Origin: Variovorax terrae
GTDB taxonomy: Bacteria > Pseudomonadota > Gammaproteobacteria > Burkholderiales > Burkholderiaceae_C
DNA length: 64,000 nt
Assembly: GCF_022809125.1 (NCBI RefSeq)
Contig: NZ_JALGBI010000001.1
Location: 1,364,001 to 1,428,000 of the forward strand
Reading direction: 5' to 3'
Shown: one piece after another, positions 18,201 to 28,259 of the stretch
Numbering within the stretch: the first letter of the stretch is position 1
Layout of the letters: the number at the start of each line of letters is the position of its first letter
Position numbers and translations under genes: made by a program
The notes under the pieces: model-generated
What the model was told of the DNA's origin: nothing
What the model saw: the letters and a program-made list of their open reading frames with translations, nothing else
Databases searched by the model: none

Positions 18201-18548
18201 GTGATCGCGCTGATGGGCATGATCCAGCGCAACTCGGTGATCCTGATCGACCAGATCGAGCAGGACCGCTCCCGAGGCGTGCCGGCCTGGGACGCCATCG
18301 TCGAATCCGCCGTGCGCCGCCTGCGCCCCATCGTGCTGACGGCCGCCGCCGCCGTGCTGGCCATGATCCCGCTGTCGCGCAGCGTGTTCTGGGGCCCGAT
18401 GGCTGTGGCCATCATGGGCGGCCTGATCGTGGCCACGGTGCTGACCCTGCTGGCGCTGCCGGCCATGTACGCCGCATGGTTTCGCGTGAAACGCGAAACA
18501 CCGGCGTTATCGGAATCCGCCCCGGCGGGGCAGGCGCAGGGCGCGTGA
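15282..18548 (+). CDS. RND-family efflux pump inner-membrane permease
   Basis: A 1088-residue proton-driven drug exporter of the AcrB/MdtB class. The first membrane helix (about residues 22-42) is followed by a large periplasmic loop with YPxA-like WPGATAQQVAEQV. Helices 2-6 include the proton-relay stretch IIALGLLVDDAIIAVEMMVRKMEEGY, and the last helices contain VALLGVIALMGMIQRNSVILIDQIEQ. Between helices 6 and 7 the cytoplasmic loop carries an insertion (about residues 520-545) encoded by a GC-rich palindromic repeat at 16841-16911. The 3' end contains a hairpin repeat that recurs just after the stop. It forms an operon with the adaptor gene. Substrate is unknown. Confidence 0.9.
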   Translation: MTQAQPKESFNLSKWALDHPALTRYLMIVLMLLGFAAYFQLGQDEDPPFTFRAMVVRTYWPGATAQQVAEQVTDKLERTLQDVPYADKIRSYSKPGESQIIFQIKDSSRAGEVANVWYTARKKIGDMKYTLPAGVQGPFFNDDFGDVYGVIYALESDGFSYAELKVFADDVRQQLLRVPDVAKVDLFGVQDEKVYIEISQRRLAQLGLDMNAVLAQLGQQNAVESAGAVQTPLDVVQVRVAGQFAAVEQLKAMPIRGSSGNQLRLGDIADVRRGYVDPPAVKVRHQGREVIALGVSMAKGGDIIALGKALQTATQRIGKALPAGVSLQQVQDQPRSVSSSVNEFVRVLIEAVAIVLAVSFISLGLHRRPGNHPLWRRWTLDMRPGLVVGITIPLVLAVTFLAMNYWGIGLHKISLGSLIIALGLLVDDAIIAVEMMVRKMEEGYDKVRAATFAYEITAMPMLTGTLITAAGFLPIGIARSVTGEYTFAIFAVTVIALVLSWIVSVYFVPYLGTLLLKTPPGRPKAAGAPSGGSEAHAVASVGAGGLPHVQEVAEGHDSPHEMFDSPFYNTFRQAVNWCVQHRWLTIGATLLIFALGIVGMGRVQQQFFPDSSRPEILVDIWFPEGTSFAANEEVTRRVEQRFMALDGVTTVSTWVGSGVPRFYLPLDQVFPQSNVSQFIIIPKDLKLRESLRVQLPALLAQEFPEVRGRVKLLPNGPPVPYPMQFRVIGTDPVALRARADEVKAAMRESPNTRGVNDNWNESVKVLRLEVDQSKARALGVTSQSIAQASRTILAGTPVGQFRENDKLIDIVLRQPLDERNAITDIANAYLPTASGQSIPLTQIAKPVFTWEPGVMWRENRDYAITVQGDIIEGLQGATVTNELLPQLKRLEAGWPPGYRIEVAGAVEESSKGSASIAAGIPIMLFITFTLLMLQLQSFSRAMLVFLTGPLGIAGVAGALLVLNRPFGFVALLGVIALMGMIQRNSVILIDQIEQDRSRGVPAWDAIVESAVRRLRPIVLTAAAAVLAMIPLSRSVFWGPMAVAIMGGLIVATVLTLLALPAMYAAWFRVKRETPALSESAPAGQAQGA
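16841..16911 (+). repeat. GC-rich palindromic repeat inserted in frame in the RND pump gene
   Basis: Contains GCCGCCCCAAGGCGGC (16843-16858), an inverted repeat around AA, then GCGCCCCCTCGGGGGGC and GCGAAGCAC...GCGAGCGTGGGGGC. From memory this matches an intergenic repeat common in Comamonadaceae. Here it is translated as part of the cytoplasmic loop (GRPKAAGAPSGGSEAHAVAS). Confidence 0.7.
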
Positions 18549-18584
18549 CCCGCATGGTTCCGCGTGAAGCGCGAAACACCGGCG
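18472..18584 (+). repeat. Direct repeat (35 bp, 78-bp period) carrying a hairpin
   Basis: CCGCATGGTTTCGCGTGAAA... at 18472-18506 recurs at 18550-18584 with two substitutions. The first copy contains a perfect 9-bp stem (GTTTCGCGT / ACGCGAAAC, loop GAA) at 18479-18499; in the second the stem is partly degraded. The first copy is the end of the RND gene and the second is downstream of its stop. Confidence 0.75.
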
Positions 18585-18622
18585 GCGGCCTGAATCCGGT
18601 TCGCGGCTGCGCATCCGGGGTC

Positions 18623-18650
18623 TCAACAAGGCCCGGTTCCGCGCTAAAAT
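18623..18650 (+). promoter_or_regulatory. Promoter upstream of tRNA-Leu and tig
   Basis: TCAACA at 18623-18628, a 16-base spacer and TAAAAT at 18645-18650. Transcription would start near 18657 and run through a hairpin into tRNA-Leu; no other promoter is visible before the tRNA. Confidence 0.5.
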
Positions 18651-18671
18651 AGAAGGTTGACCGATTTCCAG

Positions 18672-18727
18672 CGGACGGTCTGCGCGGCGCGGCAGGGCTC
18701 CTGCGGCGCCCCGGGGCCGTCCGTTTT
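18672..18727 (+). ncRNA. Leader hairpin or small RNA upstream of tRNA-Leu
   Basis: CGGACGGTC (18672-18680) pairs with GGCCGTCCG (18715-18723), and an inner stem GCAGG/CCTGC lies between; the outer stem is followed by TTTT at 18724-18727. It lies between the predicted promoter and the tRNA. It could be a terminator giving a short RNA of about 70 nt, an attenuator, or simply a processed leader. Confidence 0.4.
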
Positions 18728-18739
18728 CATTGGACCGGC

Positions 18740-18826
18740 GCGCGGGTGGCGAAATTGGTAGACGCACCAGGTTTAGGTCCTGACGCCAGCAATGGTGTGG
18801 GGGTTCGAGTCCCCCCCCGCGCACCA
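18740..18826 (+). tRNA. tRNA-Leu (anticodon TAG)
   Basis: An 87-base tRNA with CCA encoded. The acceptor stem GCGCGGG pairs with CCCGCGC; the D-arm is TGGCGAAATTGGTAGACGCA, the long variable arm is typical of leucine, and the T-loop is GGTTCGAGTCC. The anticodon loop TTTAGGT gives TAG. The first anticodon-stem pair is a C-A mismatch (CCAGG against CCTGA). tig follows after 28 bases, so both are probably on one transcript. Confidence 0.95.
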
Positions 18827-18854
18827 GGATATGTCTTTTAAAGAGAGTTGAAAA

Positions 18855-20165
18855 ATGGCTGTGAATGTTGAAACCCTTGAGAAGCTGGAACGCAAGATGA
18901 CGTTGACGCTGCCCGTCAACGTGATCCAGTCCGAAGTGGATGCCCGCCTGAAGAAGCTGGCCCGCACCGTCAAGATGGACGGTTTCCGTCCCGGCAAGGT
19001 TCCGATGAACGTGGTGGCCCAGCGCTATGGCTACTCGGTTCACTACGAAGTCATGAACGACAAGGTCGGCGAAGCCTTCGCCAGCGCCGCCAACGAGGCC
19101 AAGCTGCGCGTGGCCGGCCAGCCGCGCATCACCGAAAAGGAAGGCTCGCCCGAGGGCGAGCTGTCGTTCGACGCCATTTTCGAGGTCTACCCCGAAGTCA
19201 AGATCGGCGACCTGGCCAGCGCCGAGGTGGAGAAGGTGTCGGCCGAAGTGACCGACAGCGCCATCGACAAGACCCTGGAGATCCTGCGCAAGCAGCGCCG
19301 CACCTTTGCCCAGCGCGCCCATGACGCGGCGGCCCAGGACGGCGACCGCGTGACGGTCGACTTCGAAGGCAAGATCGACGGCGAGCCCTTCTCGGGCGGC
19401 AAGGCCGAGGACTTCCAGTTCCTGGTCGGCGAAGGCCAGATGCTCAAGGAGTTCGAGGATGCCGTGCGCGGCATGAAGTCGGGCGAAAGCAAGACCTTCC
19501 CGCTGGCCTTCCCCGCCGACTACCATGGCAAGGACGTGGCCGGCAAGCAGGCCGACTTCCTGGTGACCGTGAAGAAGGTCGAGGCCGCCCACCTGCCGGA
19601 AGTCAACGAGGCGCTGGCCAAGTCGCTCGGCATCGCTGACGCCACGGTGGAAGGCCTGCGCGCCGACATCAAGAAGAACCTGGAGCGCGAAGTCAAGTTC
19701 CGCCTGCTGGCCCGCAACAAGAACGCCGTGATGGACGCTCTGGTGGCCAAGGCCGAACTCGACCTGCCCAAGTCCAGCGTGCAGGCCGAAGTGGACCGCA
19801 TGATCGAAGGCGCCCGCGCCGACCTCAAGCAGCGCGGCATCAAGGACGCCGACAAGGCGCCGATCCCCGACGACGTGTTCCGCCCGCAGGCCGAGCGCCG
19901 TGTGCGCCTGGGCTTGGTGGTGGCCGAGCTGGTGCGTGCCAATGAACTGCACGCCAAGCCCGAGCAGCTCAAGGCCCACATCGAGGAGCTGGCCGCCAGC
20001 TACGAGAAGCCGGCCGACGTGGTGCGCTGGTACTACGGCGACAACCGCCGCCTTGCCGAGGTCGAGGCCATCGTGATCGAGAACAACGTGACCGATTTCG
20101 TGCTGGCCAAGGCCAAGATCAACGACAAGGCCGTGTCGTTCGACGAGCTGATGGGCCAGAACTGA
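18855..20165 (+). CDS. tig: Trigger factor (ribosome-associated chaperone, peptidyl-prolyl isomerase)
   Basis: A 436-residue chaperone that binds nascent chains at the ribosome exit tunnel. The N-terminal ribosome-binding domain carries the signature [12 protein letters not shown] near residue 40. The FKBP-like isomerase domain spans about 155-240 ([22 protein letters not shown]), and the C-terminal chaperone domain completes the usual length. It is followed by clpP, clpX and lon, the classic folding and degradation cluster. Start 18855 follows GAGAG. Confidence 0.97.
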   Translation: MAVNVETLEKLERKMTLTLPVNVIQSEVDARLKKLARTVKMDGFRPGKVPMNVVAQRYGYSVHYEVMNDKVGEAFASAANEAKLRVAGQPRITEKEGSPEGELSFDAIFEVYPEVKIGDLASAEVEKVSAEVTDSAIDKTLEILRKQRRTFAQRAHDAAAQDGDRVTVDFEGKIDGEPFSGGKAEDFQFLVGEGQMLKEFEDAVRGMKSGESKTFPLAFPADYHGKDVAGKQADFLVTVKKVEAAHLPEVNEALAKSLGIADATVEGLRADIKKNLEREVKFRLLARNKNAVMDALVAKAELDLPKSSVQAEVDRMIEGARADLKQRGIKDADKAPIPDDVFRPQAERRVRLGLVVAELVRANELHAKPEQLKAHIEELAASYEKPADVVRWYYGDNRRLAEVEAIVIENNVTDFVLAKAKINDKAVSFDELMGQN

Positions 20166-20188
20166 TCCGTCCGCCCATCTGACGATCT

Positions 20189-20226
20189 GGGGCTTGTGCT
20201 TGGCGGCACAGGCCCCATTTGTTTTT
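20189..20226 (+). terminator. Terminator between tig and clpP
   Basis: GGGGCTTGTGC (20189-20199) pairs with GCACAGGCCCC (20206-20216), with one G-T pair, followed by ATTTGTTTTT. It would partly separate tig from clpP transcription. Confidence 0.75.
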
Positions 20227-20240
20227 CGGTACAGTACCGA
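20226..20240. promoter_or_regulatory. Perfect palindrome in the clpP leader
   Basis: TCGGTACAGTACCGA is a 7-bp inverted repeat around a central A, ending 20 bases before the clpP ATG and overlapping the tail of the tig terminator. It may be an operator; no known regulator site was recognised. Confidence 0.4.
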
Positions 20241-20259
20241 CAGCATCTCTGGAGAAAAC

Positions 20260-20868
20260 ATGAGCGCACTGGAAACACAAGGCCTGGGCATGGTCCCGAT
20301 GGTCATCGAGCAGTCGGGCCGTGGCGAGCGGTCCTACGACATCTATTCACGCCTGCTCAAGGAGCGGGTGATCTTCCTGGTGGGCGAGGTCAACGACCAG
20401 ACCGCCAACCTGGTGGTGGCGCAGCTGCTGTTCCTGGAAAGCGAGAATCCGGACAAGGACATCTCGTTCTACATCAACTCCCCGGGCGGCTCGGTCAGCG
20501 CCGGCATGGCGATCTTCGACACCATGAACTTCATCAAGCCCGACGTCTCCACCCTGTGCTGCGGTTTCGCGGCCAGCATGGGCGCCTTCCTGCTGGCGGC
20601 CGGCGCCAAGGGCAAGCGCTTCTCGCTGCCGAATTCCAAGATCATGATCCACCAGGTACTGGGCGGCGCGCGCGGCCAGGCGACGGACATCGAAATCCAC
20701 GCCCGCGACATCCTCAAGACCAAGGATCAGATGAACCGCATCCTGGCCGAGCGCACCGGCCAGTCGCTGGAAAAAATCACGCGCGACACCGAGCGCGACT
20801 ATTTCCTGTCGGCCGACGAGGCGAAGGACTACGGCCTGGTCGACCAGGTGATCGCAAAGCGCGCCTAG
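20260..20868 (+). CDS. clpP: ATP-dependent Clp protease proteolytic subunit
   Basis: A 202-residue serine peptidase forming the tetradecameric degradation chamber used by ClpX and ClpA. The catalytic triad is Ser106 in GFAASMGAF, His131 in IMIHQ and Asp180, the E. coli positions shifted by nine. The start at 20260 follows GGAG at 20251-20254; an in-frame ATG at 20194 lies inside the tig terminator and is rejected. clpX follows after 115 bases on the same strand. Confidence 0.97.
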   Translation: MSALETQGLGMVPMVIEQSGRGERSYDIYSRLLKERVIFLVGEVNDQTANLVVAQLLFLESENPDKDISFYINSPGGSVSAGMAIFDTMNFIKPDVSTLCCGFAASMGAFLLAAGAKGKRFSLPNSKIMIHQVLGGARGQATDIEIHARDILKTKDQMNRILAERTGQSLEKITRDTERDYFLSADEAKDYGLVDQVIAKRA

Positions 20869-20983
20869 CACGCACCCGTCAGCGAGGTTGCATGGCTGCA
20901 ACGGCGTTTTCTGTAACAGAAAGCGCCGTTTTTATTTGGTTATCATTCAGAAACTACCCGTAACAAGGCAAGGCGCCCCCCAC

Positions 20984-22249
<1,266 letters not shown>

Positions 22250-22308
22250 TTGCGCAAGCGGGATCGGGCCATTCCACCGGTGAAGACCCCGTCCCCATCA
22301 ACCCTTCG

Positions 22309-22328
22309 ACCGGCATTGCGATGCCGGT
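22309..22328. promoter_or_regulatory. Perfect hairpin before the lon promoter
   Basis: ACCGGCAT (22309-22316), loop TGCG, ATGCCGGT (22321-22328). There is no T-run, so it is more likely a weak terminator for clpX or a regulatory element than a canonical terminator. Confidence 0.4.
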
Positions 22329-22330
22329 GG

Positions 22331-22358
22331 GTTGAAAATCACCGTCCGCTGACCATAT
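22331..22358 (+). promoter_or_regulatory. lon: Sigma-32-like heat-shock promoter for lon
   Basis: GTTGAAA at 22331-22337, 13 bases, then GACCATAT at 22351-22358, against the heat-shock consensus CTTGAAA and CCCCATAT. It sits 26 bases before the lon ATG, which fits lon being a heat-shock gene in proteobacteria. Confidence 0.6.
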
Positions 22359-22383
22359 TCAACAGGTAAACACAAGGATTCCC

Positions 22384-24813
<2,430 letters not shown>

Positions 24814-24842
24814 GGATGATTTTTTGCAATTTGATGGACGCC

Positions 24843-24872
24843 TTGCAAAAGGGCCAAAAAATTGTATATAAT
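24843..24872 (+). promoter_or_regulatory. Promoter of the tRNA cluster
   Basis: TTGCAA at 24843-24848, 18 bases, then a perfect TATAAT at 24867-24872. Start would be about 24879, 32 bases before tRNA-Gly. The -35 element is also half of an inverted repeat TTTTGCAA (24822-24829) / TTGCAAAA (24843-24850). Confidence 0.75.
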
Positions 24873-24910
24873 TCAAGTCTTGCAAGCGAACAACAACGCA
24901 AGCAAGCAAT

Positions 24911-24986
24911 GCGGGAATAGCTCAGTTGGTAGAGCGCAACCTTGCCAAGGTTGAGGTCGAGAGTTCGAGACTCTTTTCCCGCTCCA
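24911..24986 (+). tRNA. tRNA-Gly (anticodon GCC)
   Basis: 76 bases including CCA. Acceptor GCGGGAA pairs with TTCCCGC; anticodon arm CAACC TTGCCAA GGTTG gives GCC; T-arm GAGAGTTCGAGACTC. It is the first of three tRNA genes in the cluster. Confidence 0.97.
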
Positions 24987-24993
24987 CATTCCG

Positions 24994-25021
24994 AAAGGGA
25001 AGCGAAAGCTTCCCTTTTTTG
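24994..25021 (+). terminator. Terminator after tRNA-Gly
   Basis: AAAGGGAAGC, loop GAAA, GCTTCCCTTT and further T residues. It lies between tRNA-Gly and tRNA-Cys, so some read-through or a separate promoter is needed for the downstream tRNAs. Confidence 0.8.
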
Positions 25022-25043
25022 TCAAGAGAGACGGAAAAATCCT

Positions 25044-25117
25044 GGCGCGATAGCAAAGCGGTTATGCACCGGATTGCAAATCCGATTAGCCCAGTTCGAC
25101 TCTGGGTCGCGCCTCCA
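25044..25117 (+). tRNA. tRNA-Cys (anticodon GCA)
   Basis: 74 bases including CCA. Acceptor GGCGCGA pairs with TCGCGCC; anticodon arm CCGGA TTGCAAA TCCGA gives GCA; T-arm CCCAGTTCGACTCTGGG. The closing anticodon-stem pair is imperfect. Confidence 0.95.
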
Positions 25118-25124
25118 GAGACCC

Positions 25125-25160
25125 AGCCCCGCCAACCCACGTTGCCGGGGCTGTTTTGTT
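25125..25160 (+). terminator. Terminator after tRNA-Cys
   Basis: AGCCCCG (25125-25131) pairs with CGGGGCT (25146-25152), followed by GTTTTGTT. It lies between tRNA-Cys and tRNA-Leu. Confidence 0.65.
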
Positions 25161-25175
25161 TGACAATAGACTGTG

Positions 25176-25268
25176 GCCCGGATGGTGAAATTGGTAGACA
25201 CAGCGGACTTAAAATCCGCCGCTTTCCCGAAAGGGAGCGTACCGGTTCGACCCCGGTTCCGGGCACCA
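25176..25268 (+). tRNA. tRNA-Leu (anticodon TAA)
   Basis: 93 bases including CCA. Acceptor GCCCGGA pairs with TCCGGGC; anticodon arm GCGGA CTTAAAA TCCGC gives TAA; the long variable arm CTTTCCCGAAAGGGAGC is typical of class II tRNA-Leu; T-arm CCGGTTCGACCCCGG. Confidence 0.97.
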
Positions 25269-25288
25269 CACCGATGGAGAGCCGCCCT

Positions 25289-25918
25289 ATGACACGCTAC
25301 AACGCCCCCTATGAAATCCATGTGCACGGCGACGTGCCCCTGCGCGCCGATGTGGGCTTCGAGCAGCTGCAGGATGCGCTCAAGCCGCTGTGGAAATACG
25401 CCGGTGCGCGTTCGCTGGCCGACGGCGCCACCAGCATCTACGAAGAAGAGCCCGGCATCAAGTTCGATGCGCACGAGCACCTGCTGCAGGTGTGCTGGAC
25501 CGTGCCCGGCGACGAGGATTTCCGCCAGGCGCTGGACGACATGTGCATGAGCCTCAACGAGCTGACCGAGCGCGGCGCGGCGGTCGAAGTCACGTTCTAC
25601 GACGCCGAGTTCGACGAGGAGGACGAGGAGTCCGGCGCCGAGGCGCGCGACGATTTTCTGCTGCTGTTCGTCGGCCCCACGCCCGCGGCCATCATGCAGG
25701 CGCAGCGCGACCTGCTGGTGCAGGACGTGGTGAACCTCATGGAACGCCATTTCGACGGCTCCGAACTCGGCGGCGTGGTCGCCGAAATCGACAAGCTGTT
25801 CACGCAGCGCTTCGATGCGCTCGTCGACTCGCTGGAAATCGGCAAGCCGCCGCGCAGTCCGGGCGGCGGCCATGGCGGCTTCAGCCACGGCGGCCGCAAG
25901 CCGCGCCACCTGCACTGA
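25289..25918 (+). CDS. Conserved hypothetical protein with acidic patch
   Basis: A 209-residue soluble protein I do not recognise with certainty. No signal peptide or membrane segment. It opens MTRYNAPYEIHVHGDVPLRAD, has a highly acidic segment (DEEDEE, about residues 112-118), then VGPTPAAIMQAQRDLLVQDVVNLMERHFD, which looks helical. It ends in a Gly/His/Arg-rich tail (GGGHGGFSHGGRKPRHLH) that could bind metal or nucleic acid. The start at 25289 follows GGAGA at 25276-25280; an ATG at 25274 in the same frame is an alternative. It starts 21 bases after tRNA-Leu and may be co-transcribed. Confidence 0.75.
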   Translation: MTRYNAPYEIHVHGDVPLRADVGFEQLQDALKPLWKYAGARSLADGATSIYEEEPGIKFDAHEHLLQVCWTVPGDEDFRQALDDMCMSLNELTERGAAVEVTFYDAEFDEEDEESGAEARDDFLLLFVGPTPAAIMQAQRDLLVQDVVNLMERHFDGSELGGVVAEIDKLFTQRFDALVDSLEIGKPPRSPGGGHGGFSHGGRKPRHLH

Positions 25919-26020
25919 CCGCGCCCCTGCGGCGGCAGGCCCGGCCGCCCGGCTGGGCCGCCGCGGCCTGACGGCTGTCATGCCCGTCGGCTATGCTTGG
26001 CCTCCTTTCAGGAGCAGCGC

Positions 26021-27328
26021 ATGGCCCTCTTTTCCCAGGATGCCCTCAACCCCGGTGTCGCCAAGCGCGAGGTGTTCGGCTGGGCCATGTACGACTTCGC
26101 CAACTCGGGCTACACCACGGTCGTGATCACCGCGGTGTTCGCGGCCTACTTCGTCGGCGGCATCGCGGGCAAGGCCGAATGGGCCACCTTCGCCTGGACG
26201 GCGGCGCTCAGCATCTCCTACGCCATCGTGATGCTCACCATGCCCTCGCTCGGGGCCTACGCCGACCTGCGCGCGGCCAAGAAGCGGCTGCTGATGCTCA
26301 CCACGGCCGGCTGCGTGGCCACCACGGCGGCGCTGGCCCTGGCGGGGCCCGGCAGCGTGGCGCTGGCCATGGTGCTGGTGATCGTCTCCAACACCTTCTA
26401 CTCCTACGGCGAATCGCTCACGGCGGCCTTCCTGCCCGAGCTGGCGCGGCCCGAGGCCCTGGGCAAGGTCAGCGGCTGGGGCTGGGGCTTCGGCTACTTC
26501 GGCGGCATGCTGGCGCTGGGCCTGAGCCTGGCCTACGTGATCTGGGCGCAGGGGCAGGGCATCAGCGCCGACCGCTTCGTGCCGGTCACGCTGCTGATCA
26601 CGGCCGTGCTCTACGGGGCGGCCTCGCTGGTCACCTTCCGGCTGCTGGGCGAGCGCGCCCGGCCCAATCCGGCGGCGCTGCGGCAAAGCGGCCTTCGCGC
26701 CTCGCTGGCCCAGCTTGGCAGCACCTTCCGCCAGGCGCGCCGCTTCAAGGATTTCATGTGGCTGCTGGTCTGCGCCGTGTTCTACCAGGGCGGCGTGGCG
26801 GTGGCCATCGCGCTGGCGGCCATCTATGCCGAGCATGTGATCGGCTTCAAGCAGCAGGAGACCATGGTGCTGATCTTCGTGCTCAACCTCGCGGCGGCGG
26901 GCGGCGCCTTCGCCTTCGGCTACTGGCAGGACCGCATCGGCCACAAGCTAGCGCTGTCGGTGACGCTGCTGGGCTGGATCGCCACCTGCGTGATCGCGGC
27001 CGCCGCCACCACCAAGGGCGGCTTCTGGTGGGCTGCGGCCATCGCGGGCCTGTGCATGGGCTCCAGCCAGTCGGCCGGGCGCGCCATGGCTGGCATGTTC
27101 GCGCCCGAGAAGCAACTGGCCGAGTTCTACGGTCTGTGGACCTTCGCGATCCGCCTGGCCAGCATCATCGGCCCGCTGAGCTATGGCGCGATCACCTGGA
27201 TGACCGGCGGCGACCAGCGCACGGCCATCCTGTCGACCGCCGTGCTGTTCGTCGCGGGCCTGCTGCTGCTGATGCCCGTCAACGTGAAGCGCGGGCGCGA
27301 GGCGGCCTTGCTGGCGGGCCGGGCCTGA
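26021..27328 (+). CDS. MFS transporter, UMF1/Atg22-like family
   Basis: A 435-residue integral membrane transporter with about twelve hydrophobic segments. The opening EVFGWAMYDFANSGYTTVVITAVFAAYF is diagnostic of the UMF1 (Atg22-like) branch of the major facilitator superfamily, as is GSSQSAGRAMAGMFAPEKQLAEFYGLW late in the sequence. Bacterial members are poorly characterised, and the substrate is unknown. The start at 26021 follows CAGGAG. A dispersed mini-repeat lies just downstream of the stop. Confidence 0.85.
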   Translation: MALFSQDALNPGVAKREVFGWAMYDFANSGYTTVVITAVFAAYFVGGIAGKAEWATFAWTAALSISYAIVMLTMPSLGAYADLRAAKKRLLMLTTAGCVATTAALALAGPGSVALAMVLVIVSNTFYSYGESLTAAFLPELARPEALGKVSGWGWGFGYFGGMLALGLSLAYVIWAQGQGISADRFVPVTLLITAVLYGAASLVTFRLLGERARPNPAALRQSGLRASLAQLGSTFRQARRFKDFMWLLVCAVFYQGGVAVAIALAAIYAEHVIGFKQQETMVLIFVLNLAAAGGAFAFGYWQDRIGHKLALSVTLLGWIATCVIAAAATTKGGFWWAAAIAGLCMGSSQSAGRAMAGMFAPEKQLAEFYGLWTFAIRLASIIGPLSYGAITWMTGGDQRTAILSTAVLFVAGLLLLMPVNVKRGREAALLAGRA

Positions 27329-27336
27329 CGCCGGTC

Positions 27337-27400
27337 ACTATCAATTTAATAGCTGAAGAAGACCGCTGGACCAGGACATCAGGCCGATTTGATGCAGATT
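27337..27400 (-). repeat. Dispersed mini-repeat, copy C (intergenic)
   Basis: Read on the minus strand: GGCCTGATGTCCTGG, AGCGGTC, then AGCTATTAAATTGATAG. It lies between the convergent MFS and murI genes. The minus strand would encode RPDVLVQRSSSAIKLI, the same peptide frame as copies E, F and B, although this copy is not in a gene. Confidence 0.8.
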
Positions 27401-27439
27401 TTCGCCTGAAGGAGCCCTGCGGAGCCGGTTCCCGGCGTT

Positions 27440-28243
27440 TCAGGCCAGCCAGCGCGCGGCAGCGGCCTCCAGGGCGCCGGGCCGGTCGGTGCCGAGCAGG
27501 CGCAGCTGGCCGCCGCCGGCCTCGTCGGTGGCCAGCAGCCCGGCGGCTTCGAGCCGCTGGCGCGTCTGGCGCGCCACGGGCTCGCCGGTGTCGACCAGCG
27601 TCACTTGCGGTCCGACCAGCGCACGCAGCACGTCGCTGGCGAAGGTGTAGTGGGTGCAGCCGAGCACCAGCGTGTCGATCTGCCCGTTTCCAGAGCCAAA
27701 TGACCCCAAGGTCCTGGTGTACTGGTCGCACAGTGCTATGGTTTTCGTAGCATCGGCGGACTGGATCGCGTCGGCCAGCCCGTCGCAAGGCTGCACGATG
27801 AACTCGGCCTGGCCGGCCAGCGCCTCGTGCAGCGCACGGAACTTGGCGCTGGCCAGCGTGCCGCGCGTGGCCATGATGCCGATGCGCCCGGTGCGGCTCA
27901 GCGCGATGGCGGGCTTGAGGGCGGGCTCCACGCCGATGATGGGCAGATCCGGGTGCTCGGCCCGCAGCAGGTGCACGGCCGCGGTTGTGGCGGTGTTGCA
28001 GGCCACCACCAGCGCCTTGATGCCATGCTGCGCGCGCAGCTCCTGGGTGATGGCCTGCGAGCGCGCCGCCACGTAGGCGTCGCCGCGCTCGCCGTAGGGC
28101 GCGTGGCCGCCGTCGGAGAAGTAGACGAAGTCCTCGCGCGGCAGGCCGGCGCGCAGGGCCCGCAGGATGCTCAGGCCGCCGACGCCGCTGTCGAACACGC
28201 CCACCGGCCGGCGGGCACCCGGAAGAGGGCTGGTATCACCCAT
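27440..28243 (-). CDS. murI: Glutamate racemase
   Basis: A 267-residue cofactor-independent racemase making D-glutamate for peptidoglycan. The N-terminus VGVFDSGVGGLSILRAL is diagnostic. The two catalytic Cys are in VACNTATT and LGCTHYTF. Residues about 164-186 (DATKTIALCDQYTRTLGSFG) coincide with a copy of the dispersed mini-repeat (27687-27752), read in the reverse orientation, in a loop just before the second catalytic Cys. It lies 16 bases downstream of the class I fumarase gene on the same strand. Confidence 0.93.
   Translation of the reverse strand: MGDTSPLPGARRPVGVFDSGVGGLSILRALRAGLPREDFVYFSDGGHAPYGERGDAYVAARSQAITQELRAQHGIKALVVACNTATTAAVHLLRAEHPDLPIIGVEPALKPAIALSRTGRIGIMATRGTLASAKFRALHEALAGQAEFIVQPCDGLADAIQSADATKTIALCDQYTRTLGSFGSGNGQIDTLVLGCTHYTFASDVLRALVGPQVTLVDTGEPVARQTRQRLEAAGLLATDEAGGGQLRLLGTDRPGALEAAAARWLA
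27687..27752 (+). repeat. Dispersed mini-repeat, copy D (inside murI)
   Basis: Plus strand: CCCCAAGGTCCTGG, ACTGGTC, then GCTATGGTTTTCGTAGC at 27735-27751. It is inverted relative to copy C, 290 bases away, and more diverged than B, C, E and F. Confidence 0.55.
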
Positions 28244-28259
28244 GGGGCGGGGCGGGCCG

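Noticed and set aside
25160..25165. TTGACA just before tRNA-Leu(TAA) as a -35 element
   Set aside because: The tRNA begins at 25176, leaving no room for a properly spaced -10 element.
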